DNA of 64,000 nt from Bimastos eiseni (taxonomy: Eukaryota > Annelida > Clitellata > Crassiclitellata > Lumbricidae), in the NCBI GenBank assembly GCA_959347315.1, contig OY365811.1, positions 43,675,926-43,739,925 of the forward strand. Direction: 5' to 3'. This document shows, one piece after another, positions 36,151 to 46,662 of this stretch. The position numbers and the translations under genes are program-made. The notes under the pieces were generated by a model. That model saw nothing but the letters and a program-made list of their open reading frames with translations. It made no database searches and had not been told where the DNA came from. The first letter of the stretch is position 1. Each line of letters opens with the position of its first letter.

Positions 36151-37723
36151 TTGACTTGGCAGTAGGCCTATAATTGCTAATATAAGAAATTTCAATTTCT
36201 CAAATCGCATGACGTTCATCCCAAGAAGTGAATTTAATATTGACACGAATTCTAGGTTAAATTCTAAAGGCATTCACTTTTAACTTTATTACAAATGGAT
36301 TGAAAAATAACATTTTAGATTAGAATAAAATTAATAAATTGACCTTAAATAAAATAAATATTTAATGATTAACGAAGTTCTTATAAATTTGTGGTATTCA
36401 AATTCAAGCATCTCATTACTGTTGATTTAACTTTATTATATGCGTGCGTATCAATAGGCCTTATACGACTGTAAGACATAGATAGTGTAGAGAGTTGTAT
36501 CCAGATTTTGAGTTGCGGGTCTTATTATTAAGAGAGGTCCTTCCGGCTTAGGACTGGATCTTGCCTCCGTCATTTTCAGTTAATCTAATGCATTGAAGGC
36601 AATAATTTATAGTAATAGGCAATAGATAGCAAAGCACGTTGAATGAGAGAAAACTCATTTGGTGAAAGAAGGACTTAGCGCCATCTGACGAATTCCTCTG
36701 CACAGCATCTCCCTTTTCATTGGAGCCTTAGATAGTGACGGTTTACAGAAGACAGGAAAGGAAAGTAGGAACAGAAAAAAGGATTGGAAAGATGGAAAGG
36801 AAAGGTGGAAAGAAAAGAAGTAAAGGAAAGATGGAAAGGAAAAAAGGAAGCAGGAAGAAGGACGCGGACGGTGAGTATGTAATGGCTGTTGAAACTTTTT
36901 CTCAAATTCAAATAAACACAGAGTAATATGTGAGGTGGATTGGTGTTTCAGTAGTCAAGCCATCGTCATTCCAGGTATCACCATCTTAGTGGTCGTCATC
37001 GTTGTCATAATTATCCCTCTCCATAATTCACATCTCTTTCATCTGAAACGGAGATGGAGAGAGAAGAAGTGAAAGGACCAACGGCTGAATTCTTTCTTTC
37101 GATGACTTTCAATTCCTGTTACAAGCAAATGAACATTTCATCCAAAAATGCAACGACACAACAGAAAGTCAGAGGGCAACAAAAGCCACAACAAGAAGGA
37201 CAACGATGCTTTGACAACACCAGTAGTACACTAGAGCAACTCAAGAAGGTCACTAGAGGAGCTATATCAATCAAGATGTTACATTACAGCTATCGACCGA
37301 CGAAAATCGTCGCACAGTGACAGAAGAGTAGCCACGGCAGTCACTGCATTTGCCTTAGCAGTGCCAGAAGAGTGACCGTGACAATCACTACACTTGCCTT
37401 GACAGTGAGAGAAGAGTAGCCATGGCAGTCACTGCACTTGCCCTGGCAGTGACACAAGTGCTAAGTTGTCGGTGGATGTGTCAGAAATACCAACCGAAAC
37501 AAAATTTCGATTCATTTCTTCTTCGATTAAGGAAACAAATTCGACAAAATGACTTCATGGATAAAACGATCTTCATTTCAATCACCGTTGGTTGACGTTG
37601 GTTGACTCTGAGAACGGAGTGAGTGCTGCTAAAGGGGGGTCAAAGGTCACTTGATCTAATGATCCACTTAATCCACTGATTCACTTGATCTAATGGTCCA
37701 CTTGATCTAGCGATACAATTGAT
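36151..37723. other. Region downstream of the SUEL-CUB gene with short repeats
   Basis: GGAAAGGAAAG purine repeats at 36755-36860; a 54-bp minisatellite at 37316-37455 built of AGAAGAGTAGCCATGGCAGT and CACTGCACTTGCCTTGGCAG; and TTGATCTAATGATCCAC repeats of about 20 bp at 37650-37735, which reach the stop codon of the minus-strand gene. Small frames at 36735-36926 and 37054-37320 are low in information and not called. Confidence 0.6.
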
Positions 37724-40700
37724 CTAATGATCCACTCGCCTGACACATCGAACGATTCCAACGATGAGGGTAAGAACGGCGACTGCGGTCGACAGAGCGA
37801 TGATAATGACAACGATCGTCACGATTAACTTCTGTTTATCTATTGATCAGAAGAAACAAAACAACAGACGATTAAATAGGAGACAAATAAAGCAAAGATT
37901 AGAACAACGACTGAGAGGCAGAGAAATATTTTACTTCAAAATTGTTTTGTTTCGTTTTAGCGTCAAAAGTTCATCCGATCAAACCGCGTGACAGTTAAAA
38001 CACCTGTCTACAATAGAACGCACAGGTGTTTCTTATCATGCCATACATACACAGATCAAGAGTTAACTGCAATCGAAGAAATATTTAGAGTTATAGATGT
38101 TATAGACGGACTAGAGGAAAAGGAATAGGACAAGGAGGAGGACGAGGAGAAGGAAGTGGAGAAGGAAGAGGACGAGAAGGAGAAGGGGCAAGAGGAGTAG
38201 GAAGAGGAGGGGGAGGAACAGAAGGAGGAGGAGGAGGAGGAGGAAGAGGAGGAAAAAGAGGAGGAAAAAGAGGAGGAAAAGGAGGAGGAGGAGGGAAGAT
38301 GAGGAGGAGGAGGAAGAGGAGGAAAAAGAGGAGGAAAAAGAGGAGGAAAAGGAGGAGGAGGAGGGAAGATGAGGAGGAGGAGGAAGAGGAGGAGGCGTAG
38401 GAAGAGAAGGAGGAGGAGTGGGAAGACGAGGAGGAGGAAGAGGAGAAGGAGTAAGAGGAGTAGGAGGGAGAGGAGGAAGAGGAGAATAGGAGGAGGAGGC
38501 ATGCATTCAGTTTAGAACGAAATTCAGTCATTGTGAAGAAGAGCTGCTAACATGAGGAGGCAGAGAGACAGATAGATAGAGACAGAGACAGAAACAGAGA
38601 CAGAGAGATGAAAGAACTATCAACTTTGAAAAAGCCCCGGAGAAATACAATTGAACATAAATAGTCTATCGCGAAAGACAGTCTCGTTGAAAGAGTTGAG
38701 ATCATGAGGATGTCTTGAGTTCGAGATGGACGTTCCACCAACTGTAAGATATAAAGTCCTTCAGTCAAAGTCATGACCTGTGACTAAGCCCAGAAATTAA
38801 GCGGTGAACATTTCTAGTCATGTGAAACATACGACTCACCGTTTGATGTTCTTGTTGTCTGACTTTCTTTGGCTAAGGATTCATTAATTTCAAGCTGCTG
38901 AGCTACAAGAATAAACCATGTGACAATTACAAACTGATATAGCGCATTTCCGGGTTTGACCGCAGATCTATGATATTTTGATTTGATATTCCTGTTCAGA
39001 CGGAGATGTGATCCCGATCTCTGTTCATATTCCAATTATCCAACGATAGAATATCTAGGAGACAAAAAGAAGAATTTAGTTCATCAATGACTCAGTGAGT
39101 TAGAGGATGTCAGAGTAAGATAGATTAGATAGATAGACAAACAGGCAAACAAACAGGCAGATAGATAGAAAGACAGATAGATAGAGAGAGATGGGGAGGG
39201 AGACAGAGGGAGAGAGGAAGGGGAAGAGAGATAGATAGAGAGAGAGAGAGACAGGGGAGAGAGGAAGGGGAAGAGAGAGGGGGGAAGAGAGATAGATAGA
39301 GGAAGAGAGACAGAGACAGAGACCAGCGATTGGCGAATTGATTCGTTGATTCGTTACTTCTGTTTTGATGTCATTTACAGTCAACCTAAAGAGACCTAAG
39401 GAGACCTAAAACGACCTAAAAAGACCTAAAGAGACCTAAAAGACCTAAAAAGACCTTAAAAGACCTAAATCGATGCCTTTGTTACTGTTCTTTCGATTCG
39501 AGTGCATTGCAGTAGTACAACCTAGAGATATACGAAACGAGCGATTCGCTCACTCTTTCCGAGGATTTATATTTCTTCGATTTCTTCCTATTGAAATTTG
39601 TCTTCATCTGCTTTCTGTGAGGATTCCATGCATACATGTACAGTATATAACACGACGGAAGAGATCGCTAGGACTGGGCATTTATTGGACTGGGCATTTA
39701 GTGGAATGGGCATTTAGTGGAATGGGCATTCGTTGAATTGGACATTTGTTTAAATTGGCATTTGCTGGTCATGTCATTCATGGGACAGGGCATTTGTTGG
39801 ACTGGTCAATTGTTGGACTGGACATTTGTTGAACTGGTTAGTTGTTGGATTGGGCATTTGTTGGACTGGTCAGTTGTTGGACTGAGCATTTGTTGGACTG
39901 GTCAGTTGTTGGACTGGGCATTTGTTGGATTGGTCAGTTGTTGGGCTGGGCATTTATCTGTCTACGTACGCTGTGTACAGTTCCCGTAGGATCCGACCCA
40001 CGTGTTATTCTGGCAGTGTATAGGCCACCTCTTGTCCGATTGTGCGCATCCCAGAATGCCATGTCCTTCCGTTGTCCTCTCGAACCACGAATGCAACGGA
40101 AGAGGAAAGTCAGGACAACCGACAACTGATAAAGCAACGGCAACAGAAGCGATTCAACAGGTCACATGACGTTGACGATCTTCAGCCATTGTTTATAGCA
40201 GATACAGAGGATGATGACGAAGCAAATACAGATGATGATGGCATGATGATTATGATGATGATGCTGCTGATGATGATGATACGACGACGACGATTATTCT
40301 GCGGAGGAAGGGTGGAGATGGTGATGATGATTCTCTCCACGAAGGTTACGAAGATGAAGACGATTATGTCAGTGGAAGACGATAAATATGTTGTTTCGTC
40401 TTCAGAGGGTGAATCAGATGGTGAACGTGAATTGGGTTGTAATTGGAGCTAAGTTACCTGCGAATAATTGGATTTGTGGCTAATTGTTTCGTTTGATTGT
40501 CAGTTAATTAAAACAGTTGGTAAATTGTGGCTGCGATGATTGGATGTATTTAGGCCTAGCTGTGAATTAATTAGGAGGATTTATATAGGACACCTACTCA
40601 GAAGCGATGTGGATGATTGTATGTATATTTATGTCTACCAGTGAATTCGATGACGAATCTCTTAAGATCCCTTGGAGCTGATCCGGCTGTTAACCAGACT

Positions 40701-41400
40701 TTGACGATATTCGTCGTCGACAGATACATTGCGCTGATTCTCTCTTCTGTTGCTCCACAGATGGACGATGCTTTCCCTGTCTCTCCGTCCTGTAGTAGAC
40801 CATACTGACGACAGATGTCCAACTGCATCATCTCATGCGATGACTGCTGCTGCTGCTGCTGTGACAGGTGGATGTGATGCTGCGAATGGTGCTTGCGTCG
40901 GAGCGTCTGCTGAGCGCCGGCGAGTGCGAAGTCATAGAGGGTGAGGTTGATACGTTGCCCTGGTGACGCTCTGATGACCCACGGGTGAGTGGTTCCATCG
41001 CAAGAGGGCGTGTCCGTTGTGACGATGTTTGCGATGAATCCATGAGATGGAGAAGAGATGTTCAGTTCGTTGTGTCTTCTGCACATCTCAGATGAAACGG
41101 TTTCTACTGCGATGCATGCGTAACTGGCTTCCATGTAGTTCTTCAATTCCTTGAGACAGGGTCGCGTGTTCTCGAACTGTGCGTCTGGAATTCGAATCTC
41201 ACAAACCCTCTTTCCGGAACATCTTTGATCGGCCATTAGAAGCAGGTCTCTATGGCAACCGACGTATCCAAGTTCCATCTCGACGCACCTGCCGAGTCTC
41301 ATCCGTCCGTAGTTGACCTTTGTCATAAGGATGACCTCCGTTTCTCCACACTCCGCTCGGAACACCTCCGTATCACACAGCTCAACCGTTTGATGCTGCT
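37724..41400 (-). CDS. SUEL lectin - CUB - single-pass membrane protein, 5' end missing
   Basis: Three minus-strand exons join in phase: 41400-40639, 38902-38840 and 37839-37724, giving 312 residues and a TAG stop. Exon A holds a SUEL (galactose-binding lectin) domain: VELCDTEVFRAECGETEVIL, YGR, C-x-G-x-x-x-C and ASYACIA with conserved Cys spacing. It then holds a CUB-like domain (RINLTLYDFALAG ... VIEFT) with a Gln/His-rich insertion. Exon B is a short polar stalk (QQLEINESLAKESQTTRTSN). Exon C encodes KLIVTIVVIIIALSTAVAVL and a short tail RCVRRVDH, a clear transmembrane segment. Acceptors at 41401 and 38903 are good, that at 37840 is very good; the donor at 40638 is GTAGAC (weak) and at 38839 GTGAGT. 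Without the splice, exon A would end at 40598. The signal peptide exon was not found. A cell-surface glycan-binding or adhesion role is inferred from the domains. Confidence 0.72.
38105..38610. repeat. GGA-rich and AGACAG purine tracts in intron
   Basis: About 385 bp of GGAGGA/GGAAAAAG repeats, with a duplicated GAGGAGGAAAAAGAGGAGGA module, followed at 38555-38607 by (AGACAG)n. On the sense (minus) strand of the SUEL-CUB gene these are polypyrimidine tracts. The Ser/Pro/Leu frames on - are artefacts. Confidence 0.95.
39110..39475. repeat. AGATAGATAG/AGAGAG tract and GACCTAAA repeat
   Basis: (AGATAGAC)n and AGAGAGAGGGGA repeats at 39115-39320, then about ten copies of AGACCTAAA with 9-11-bp period at 39388-39470. 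It lies in an intron of the SUEL-CUB gene. Confidence 0.92.
39660..39960. repeat. Minisatellite (GGACTGGGCATTTGTTGGACTGGTCAGTTGTT)n
   Basis: Units of 18 bp alternate between GGGCATTTGTTGGACTGG and TCAGTTGTTGGACTGG forms, so a 36-bp higher-order period appears in the later half. The Trp/Leu-rich + frames (LDWSVVGLGICWTG) are artefacts because 18 divides by three. It is intronic to the SUEL-CUB gene. Confidence 0.92.
40195..40400. repeat. GAT-rich trinucleotide region
   Basis: GATGATGATG repeats at 40205-40285 with interruptions. A + frame just before and through it includes RSHDVDDLQPLFIADTEDDD, which looks protein-like, but no splice site pair supports it and it is antisense to the SUEL-CUB intron. 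Confidence 0.7.
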
Positions 41401-41439
41401 CTGAAATCATCCACAGAAACAGCCAATCAGTCAACGAAC

Positions 41440-41790
41440 AAGATCTCTTGAAGGCAGGCAGGCAGGCAGGCAAGCAGACAGGCAACCAGGCAGGTAGGTG
41501 GTGTGATGAAGAGGAGGCAGAAATGGGAGGAAGGCAGGGAATAATGCAATGAAGGACCATTGAAGACAGACGAATATGAGATACAGAGACAAAGAGACAC
41601 GAAGAGACAGAGAGTGAATGAGATTGAGATAGAGTGACAGAAACACGGAGAGAGACAGAGACAGATACAGAGAGAAAAGAGAACGACAGAAACACGTAGA
41701 GTGACAGAGACAGAGGGAAAGACAGACAGGCAGACAGACAGAGAGGGAAAGGGTAAGGAGAGGGAGACGGAGAGGGGCAGAGAGACTCAG
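41440..41790. repeat. (GGCA)n and AGAGACAG purine tracts
   Basis: (GGCA)n at 41452-41475 followed by AGGTAGG variants, then AGAGACAGAG repeats at 41578-41770. It lies 5' of the first recognised SUEL-CUB exon and is pyrimidine-rich on that gene's sense strand. Confidence 0.92.
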
Positions 41791-42118
41791 ATAAGGCTTA
41801 GTGGAGCTTTCTGTGGCGTCCATTTTCCTCGTACAGAATGATCGAAGAACAGTTGCTGTGTGTCTGTGCTTGCTTTCGATCGGGGTTTCCAAAGCGTTTG
41901 GCGCTGCATTTGCCTGGCACCAACTGTACGCGTGGCGGCGGGCAATGTCGCTATCCGGCATTATCGGTCATAAGCTATCGTCGAGACAGGAATTGCATTG
42001 GACAAAGGATGAAAAATAGAGGCATTAAACGCAGAAGGACGACATCGAGGCAGGAGAGGAGGCAGAGTCTGCTCGAAGAAGGAAGAGAGAAATTTATAGG
42101 AGCAATAAGTTGATGAAA

Positions 42119-42333
42119 TTACGCGACGCCTGCGATCGTTGAAAGAGCCTCCGCCAGAGGACGAGTCTTCTTGGTCAGGCAAATGACGTTGATCGCACGA
42201 AGCACTTGGCCTCTAGTCTTCAACCGATAGATGGCGACGACGACGATAATGATGATGATGATGATGATGTCATTGTAATCGGATGATGACGAAGTCTTTG
42301 CTTTCTTTCTCATCAAGAAGGTGGTGAAACCGT
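42119..42333 (-). CDS. Candidate terminal exon with hydrophobic segment
   Basis: On the minus strand a good acceptor (CATTCACTGCTTTCCAG) precedes an open segment with two carried-over bases, 70 residues and a stop. The peptide has a basic start (MRKKAK), then a run of eight Ile and three Val coded by an (ATC)n microsatellite, then YRLKTRGQVLRAINVICLTK and TRPLAEALSTIAGVA. The phase equals that of the transmembrane exon of the SUEL-CUB gene just downstream, so it could be the last exon of a neighbouring membrane protein gene. The hydrophobic run is short for a membrane helix. Family not recognised. Confidence 0.35.
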
Positions 42334-42425
42334 CTGGAAAGCAGTGAATGGTCTCCTATTATAGAGGAAGCGTCGTTTGTTCGGTCATTGTGTAGCTACT
42401 GATGCAGTGGCGGCGTCTGCGGAAG

Positions 42426-42793
42426 CAGACGGAGATGGAGATGATGAGGAATGTCATGTCAAGAGATGGATGTCATCTCTCGCAGATTCAACTCTGGTCG
42501 ATAAAGCGTTGAACTCATCACGAAACGCCAACAGCGTCCTTGAAGAACATAAAGAAGTAGAAGAAGAAGGAGTAGGAGGAGAAGGAGGAGGTGAAGATGG
42601 AAGGACGGGCAAACCGAAAGAAATAAACGCAAGACAGAGGACACAGGACAGAAGAAACGAGATGAAGAAGGATCAAGAGAAAAATAGAAAGAAGATGGCA
42701 AGAGGAAGAGGAGGAGGAGGACGAAGAGGAATGGCACTGGAACAATTTGAGAGCGACGTTCAAGCGACGATGAGACTCCTATTAACCATTTAG
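42426..42793 (+). CDS. Possible exon of an unidentified gene
   Basis: After an AG at 42425 an open + frame runs to a TAG at 42793. Its first part reads ECHVKRWMSSLADSTLVDKA and LNSSRNANSVLEEHKE, non-repetitive and protein-like; the middle is Glu/Gly-rich; the end reads MALEQFESDVQATMRLLLTI. The acceptor is weak. It overlaps nothing else. It may equally be a chance frame. Confidence 0.22.
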
Positions 42794-43014
42794 TTGCGAT
42801 GCTTCGGTCGACAGCCCAACAGACGGCGACACTTCCTTCGTCGTCATCATCCTCGTCATCGTCATCGTCGTCGTTCTGCGATGTCTTATGTAGGTCTAGT
42901 CAGCCAGTCAGGCGGCGGGTGCGTGAGTGTGTCTGACCGTCAAAATGTCAAATTTGTAGGTTTAATTGTACGCAATAATAGAAGAAATTCTGAACAGAGA
43001 TATTAATAGACGGA

Positions 43015-43245
43015 AGGACGGAGAGAGGCAGTAACGAAGGAAGACAGGGAGCGAGGGAAGGAGAAAAGAAAGAAAAACAGGGAGCGAGGGAAGGAGGAAA
43101 AGAAGGAAGACAGGAAGCGAGGGAAGAAGGAAAGGAAGGAAGCCAGGGAGCGAGAGAAGGAGGAAAGGAAGGAAGACAGGAAGCGAGGGAAGTAGGAAAG
43201 AAGGGAGGGAAGGATGGAGGAAGGCGAAAAGGACGGTGAAGAGTG
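43015..43245. repeat. Purine minisatellite (GGAAGGAAGACAGGGAGCGAGGGAA)n
   Basis: About 33-bp units with AAGACAGGGAGCGAGGGAAG recur six times. A (CATT)n run follows at 43462-43508. The rest of 42794-43560 shows no gene. Confidence 0.9.
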
Positions 43246-43639
43246 AGGTGAGAATTAACGGTTGCTGCTGCTGAGTGTCGTCATCTTCGCTAAGTCTTGT
43301 CGTAATTACTCGATGACGTCAGATCCGCTCGTAATCCTAGCGCCATCTGTCGTCAAAATCCGAATCTTAGAACCTAGTTCCGGTGGAATTAGGTCGTCAC
43401 CTGCGATAAGAGAACAGAAACTTCTTCTCTCAGTCACTCTATCTCTCTCTTTCGCTCACACTCTCATTCATTCATGCATTCATTCATTCATTCATTCATT
43501 CATTCATTCGCTTAGTCCTACATTGATCGCTTTCTGCTGATTGGTGTAGATGATGGAAATTCCGGTTCTTGAATAATGATTGCTTGGCATCCACTTGACC
43601 TAATTCTGGTGATCGAGAGAAAAAGATACAAGAGCCATT

Positions 43640-44300
43640 CCATACGGTTTTGACGAAGAGTTCGAACTTTGCATCAATCTTAAATGAGCGAAGCAAAATG
43701 CACAAGAATGTTACCCCACTATTTCTGTATTTCTGTGGAAATGCGCCATTAATGGACCCATCGAAGCTCTTGGGGGCATTTAGCATGTTAATACCACTTA
43801 CAAAGACGGATCCTGAATCCATTTTGCCAAATATGTTCAAATCGGATAAAAACATCAAAGGTTTTGTGATAGTTTGCATACTATGCAGAGGCTGTAGGAG
43901 TCTTGCAATCACTCCCAAAATTCATCTTTTAAACTGACTGCTTTTCCCTCTAACGAAAATGGATCAATGAGCACTTATCTACACATTGATACTAAGAAAA
44001 TGAATTTGAAATGACTGGATGAAAATACACAAACACATTTCCCACAATAGCCTCTATTTCTGTTGTGATGTGACAATAATGGCACCGAAGCTCTTTGGGG
44101 CAATCATCCGATTAGTATCACGTGTAAATACTTTTTCTGAATCCAGACAAACCACATTATATTCAAATCGGACCAATTCATTCCAAGTTACAGCAGTTGA
44201 CATATTTCACTTAGGCCGGAGAATGTTTTCTCTTTGATGAAACTCGATATGTAGACCTTCAGTTTGGTACCAAGAAACAAACTTTTACATCAACTCGAAA
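43640..44300. repeat. Two diverged tandem copies of a 325-bp unit
   Basis: The copy at about 43696-43860 and that at about 44022-44180 share TATTTCTGT(G/T)G, CGAAGCTCTT(G/T)GGGGCA, TTAGTATCAC/TTAATACCAC, CTGAATCCA and TTCAAATCGGA at matching positions. Both flanks seem to share weaker blocks as well. Short + frames in each copy also look alike, but the differences do not favour silent changes by eye. Family not recognised. Confidence 0.6.
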
Positions 44301-44573
44301 CGATTGGACCAAAATTATTATCTCCAGATTCACTCAGTCGTTGTTTTCTTAGTGTTTGTGGTTATTCGCTGTGAATTCCGTTGAGTTTTAAGAGAGATAT
44401 CAGACTAACGTGGGTTAACTCAGACCAACCGTTCGTTATCAGCCAATAAAGAATGAATTGAATGCACTTACCAAGAAAGAAGGTTGTCGTTGGAATTGAA
44501 AGATGGAAGAGAGCGAAACAGAGGAGCGAGGATCGTATGTAGTCTCCTCCTCCCCTCATTCTCTCCATCCCAG

Positions 44574-44729
44574 TCATTCCACTTCGTCTTCAAAGGTTCA
44601 ACGAAAGGTCACTCGTCACGCATCAGTGAACAAACTCCTCCTCCTCATCATCATCATCATAATCCGCATCTGCACTCTCCTTCTCCTCGTCTTCTTTCAT
44701 CCGTTGCAGATGATCGTCTTTCTAATTAA
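44574..44729 (+). CDS. Candidate terminal exon, His/Pro-rich
   Basis: A strong acceptor (CTCATTCTCTCCATCCCAG) precedes a phase-0 open segment of 51 residues and a TAA. It reads SFHFVFKGSTKGHSSRISEQ, then TPPPHHHHHNPHLHSPSPRL and LSSVADDRLSN. A different frame is also open to a nearby stop and reads as hydrophobic residues, so the frame is uncertain. No family recognised and no partner exon found. Confidence 0.35.
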   Translation, partial: SFHFVFKGSTKGHSSRISEQTPPPHHHHHNPHLHSPSPRLLSSVADDRLSN

Positions 44730-45074
44730 TCGTCGCTGAATCCATTCTCCTTAAATCCAAATCGAAATCACGCTGCACAGTTTGTTTTTAATCGCGTAAA
44801 GAGACAGAGAGACAGAACCACAGACAGACAGGGACTGAAATTCTCCTTGTTAACGACACATTAATCCAGGCAGATGAATTGTCCATTCATGCGTCTTCTC
44901 TTCCCCCCTTTCAATCAAAGTTTTTCAATAAAACCCATTCAATCAAATTCCTTCAATGAGAACATCTGTTTCTGAGACGAATCGCATTGACAGGCGCTAC
45001 ATAAATGCTCGTGTTGGTACATTCGACTGATGAGAATGAAAGTAGATCGATTGTCATACAATCACTGACGGCAC

Positions 45075-45370
45075 CTCCTTTCTCACAGTCTGTCTGACTG
45101 TCGCTCTCTCTTTATGTCTGTCTCTCTCTATGTCTGTGTCTCTCTATCTGTCTGTCTCTGTCTGTATCTGTCTCTCTGCCTCTCTATTGCTATGTCTTCT
45201 TCTGTCTCTGTGTTTGTCTCTTTCTGTCTCTCTATGTTTGTCTCTCTCTGTCTCTCCCTGTCTCTCTCTCTCTCTCTGTTTGTCTCTTTCTGTCTCTCCC
45301 CGTCTCTCTCTCTCTGTCTCCCTGTTTGTCTCATTGTGTCTCTCTGTGTCTCCGTGTCTTTGCTCTCTCT
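45075..45370. repeat. (TCTG)n/(TC)n pyrimidine microsatellite
   Basis: TCTGTCTCTCTCTATGTCTG-type repeats over about 300 bp. More CT-rich sequence (CTCCTTCTCC) continues from 45560 to 45860. The frame 45397-45540 (reading TTGATEAGACYVGFSSRRHL) between them looks protein-like but has no good donor. Confidence 0.9.
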
Positions 45371-45888
45371 ATCCAATCGTCACAGTCGTCACTGCTCACC
45401 TCTCAACCAACCTATTATGCCACTGCTGCTGCTGCTGCTGGACTAGACACTACAGGAGCAACTGAAGCAGGTGCTTGCTATGTTGGCTTCAGCAGCAGAC
45501 GACATCTGGAACATCAGATGAACGACGACGCTCAATATAAGCCATCGCATCAACTCCACATCGTCCTCCTCCTTCTCCTTCTCCTTCTCCTCCTTCTATT
45601 GAGTCCATCCCTCTGCCTCTCTCATTATCCTTCTATCTCTTCCTTCTTTCTTCTGCCTCTGTTTTCATCCTTCTGCCTTTCTCTTCAGCCTTGTGCTTCT
45701 CTCTTCATCCTTCTGCCTCCCTCTTCTTTCCTCTACTTCTCTCTTCGTCCCTCTGCCTCCACCTTCCAACTTCTTTCCTCTTCCGCTTAAAACTATGTGA
45801 GTCACCTCCTCCTCCTCATTATCCTTCTCCTCCTCCTACTCCACCTCCTATTCCTCCCTTTGCTCCTCTTTCGCCTGTGTTCCAGATC

Positions 45889-46118
45889 AAACGAATGATG
45901 AAAGTTCAGAGGGACTCATGATCATGCATCATCCATCCATCCATCCATCCATCCAACCAGCTTCTTCTTCTTCCTTTTCTACTTCTTCTCCTTCTTCTTC
46001 TTTCTTGAGCTGCTGCTGCTGTGGGCGTCATGAAGTCATTGATGGAATCATCTCTGGACCTCGCTTGGAACAGCAACAGTTGCTGCCACCCAACGCACAA
46101 GACAGCCAGACAGACTGA
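45889..46118 (+). CDS. Probable terminal exon of an unidentified gene
   Basis: The acceptor is strong (TTTCGCCTGTGTTCCAG). Two carried-over bases are followed by 75 residues and a TGA. The peptide starts QTNDESSEGLMIMHHPSIHP, has a Ser-rich middle and ends CCCCGRHEVIDGIISGPRLE then QQQLLPPNAQDSQTD. The start and end are non-repetitive. I do not recognise the family; four adjacent Cys residues are unusual. Upstream exons on + were not established; the exon at 44574-44729 has its own stop, so it would belong to another gene or be an alternative end. Confidence 0.45.
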
Positions 46119-46119
46119 G

Positions 46120-46156
<37 letters not shown>

Positions 46157-46580
46157 AGGGAGAGGGAGAGGGAGAGGGAGAGGGAGAGGGAGAGGGAGAG
46201 GGAGAGGGAGAGGGAGAGGGAGAGGGAGAGGGAGAGGGAGAGGGAGGGTGAGAGAGAGACAAAGAGAAGCAGACAGAGATAGAGACAGAGACAGAGACAG
46301 ACACATAGACAGAGAGAAGTAGAGAGAAGAAGAGGGAGGCTGATGGAAGAAGACACAGGCAGAGGGAAGAAGAGAGACGGACAGACAGAGACAGACATGC
46401 AGAGTGACAGAGAGAAAGAGAAAGAGAGAGAGAAAGCAAGGGAAAGGGAGAGGAGAGAGAGGAGAGTTTCAATTAACCAGAGTGGGAGAGAGACAGAGAA
46501 AGGGAGAGACAGAGACAGAGAGACAGATACATATATATATATATATTATATATATATATAGAGAGAGAGAGACAGATATA
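46119..46580. repeat. (GAGAGG)n hexanucleotide and AGAGAC tracts
   Basis: After (GA)n, about 20 uninterrupted GGGAGA units (46143-46248), then AGACAGAGAC repeats to 46400, mixed GAGAAAG to 46470 and an (AT)n at 46532-46560. The poly-GE, poly-RE, poly-LP and poly-SP frames are artefacts. Confidence 0.96.
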
Positions 46581-46662
46581 GAGAAGCATAAATTTTGTTA
46601 ATCATCTCCCCAGTCGTACTTCGAACTAATCTGTTCAATCCCTCTTTACAATAGTTGATTAG

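Noticed and set aside
37997..38031. AAACACCTGT / ACAGGTGTTT 10-bp inverted repeat as a transposon
   Set aside because: Arms are only 10 bp apart by 14 nt with no target duplication; too short to support a call.
38056..38531. Ser/Pro/Leu-rich minus frames of 131-148 residues
   Set aside because: They are readings of a GGA microsatellite in an intron.
40042..40452. 136-residue Asp-rich + frame
   Set aside because: Built largely on a GAT repeat, with no good splice sites, and antisense to an intron of the SUEL-CUB gene. One part is protein-like, so it is noted but not called.
41801..42113. Short + frames, one with a hydrophobic start (VAVCLCLLSIGVSKAFG) and one Cys-rich
   Set aside because: Considered as a signal peptide or small secreted protein; the two overlap in different frames, with no splice site or family support.
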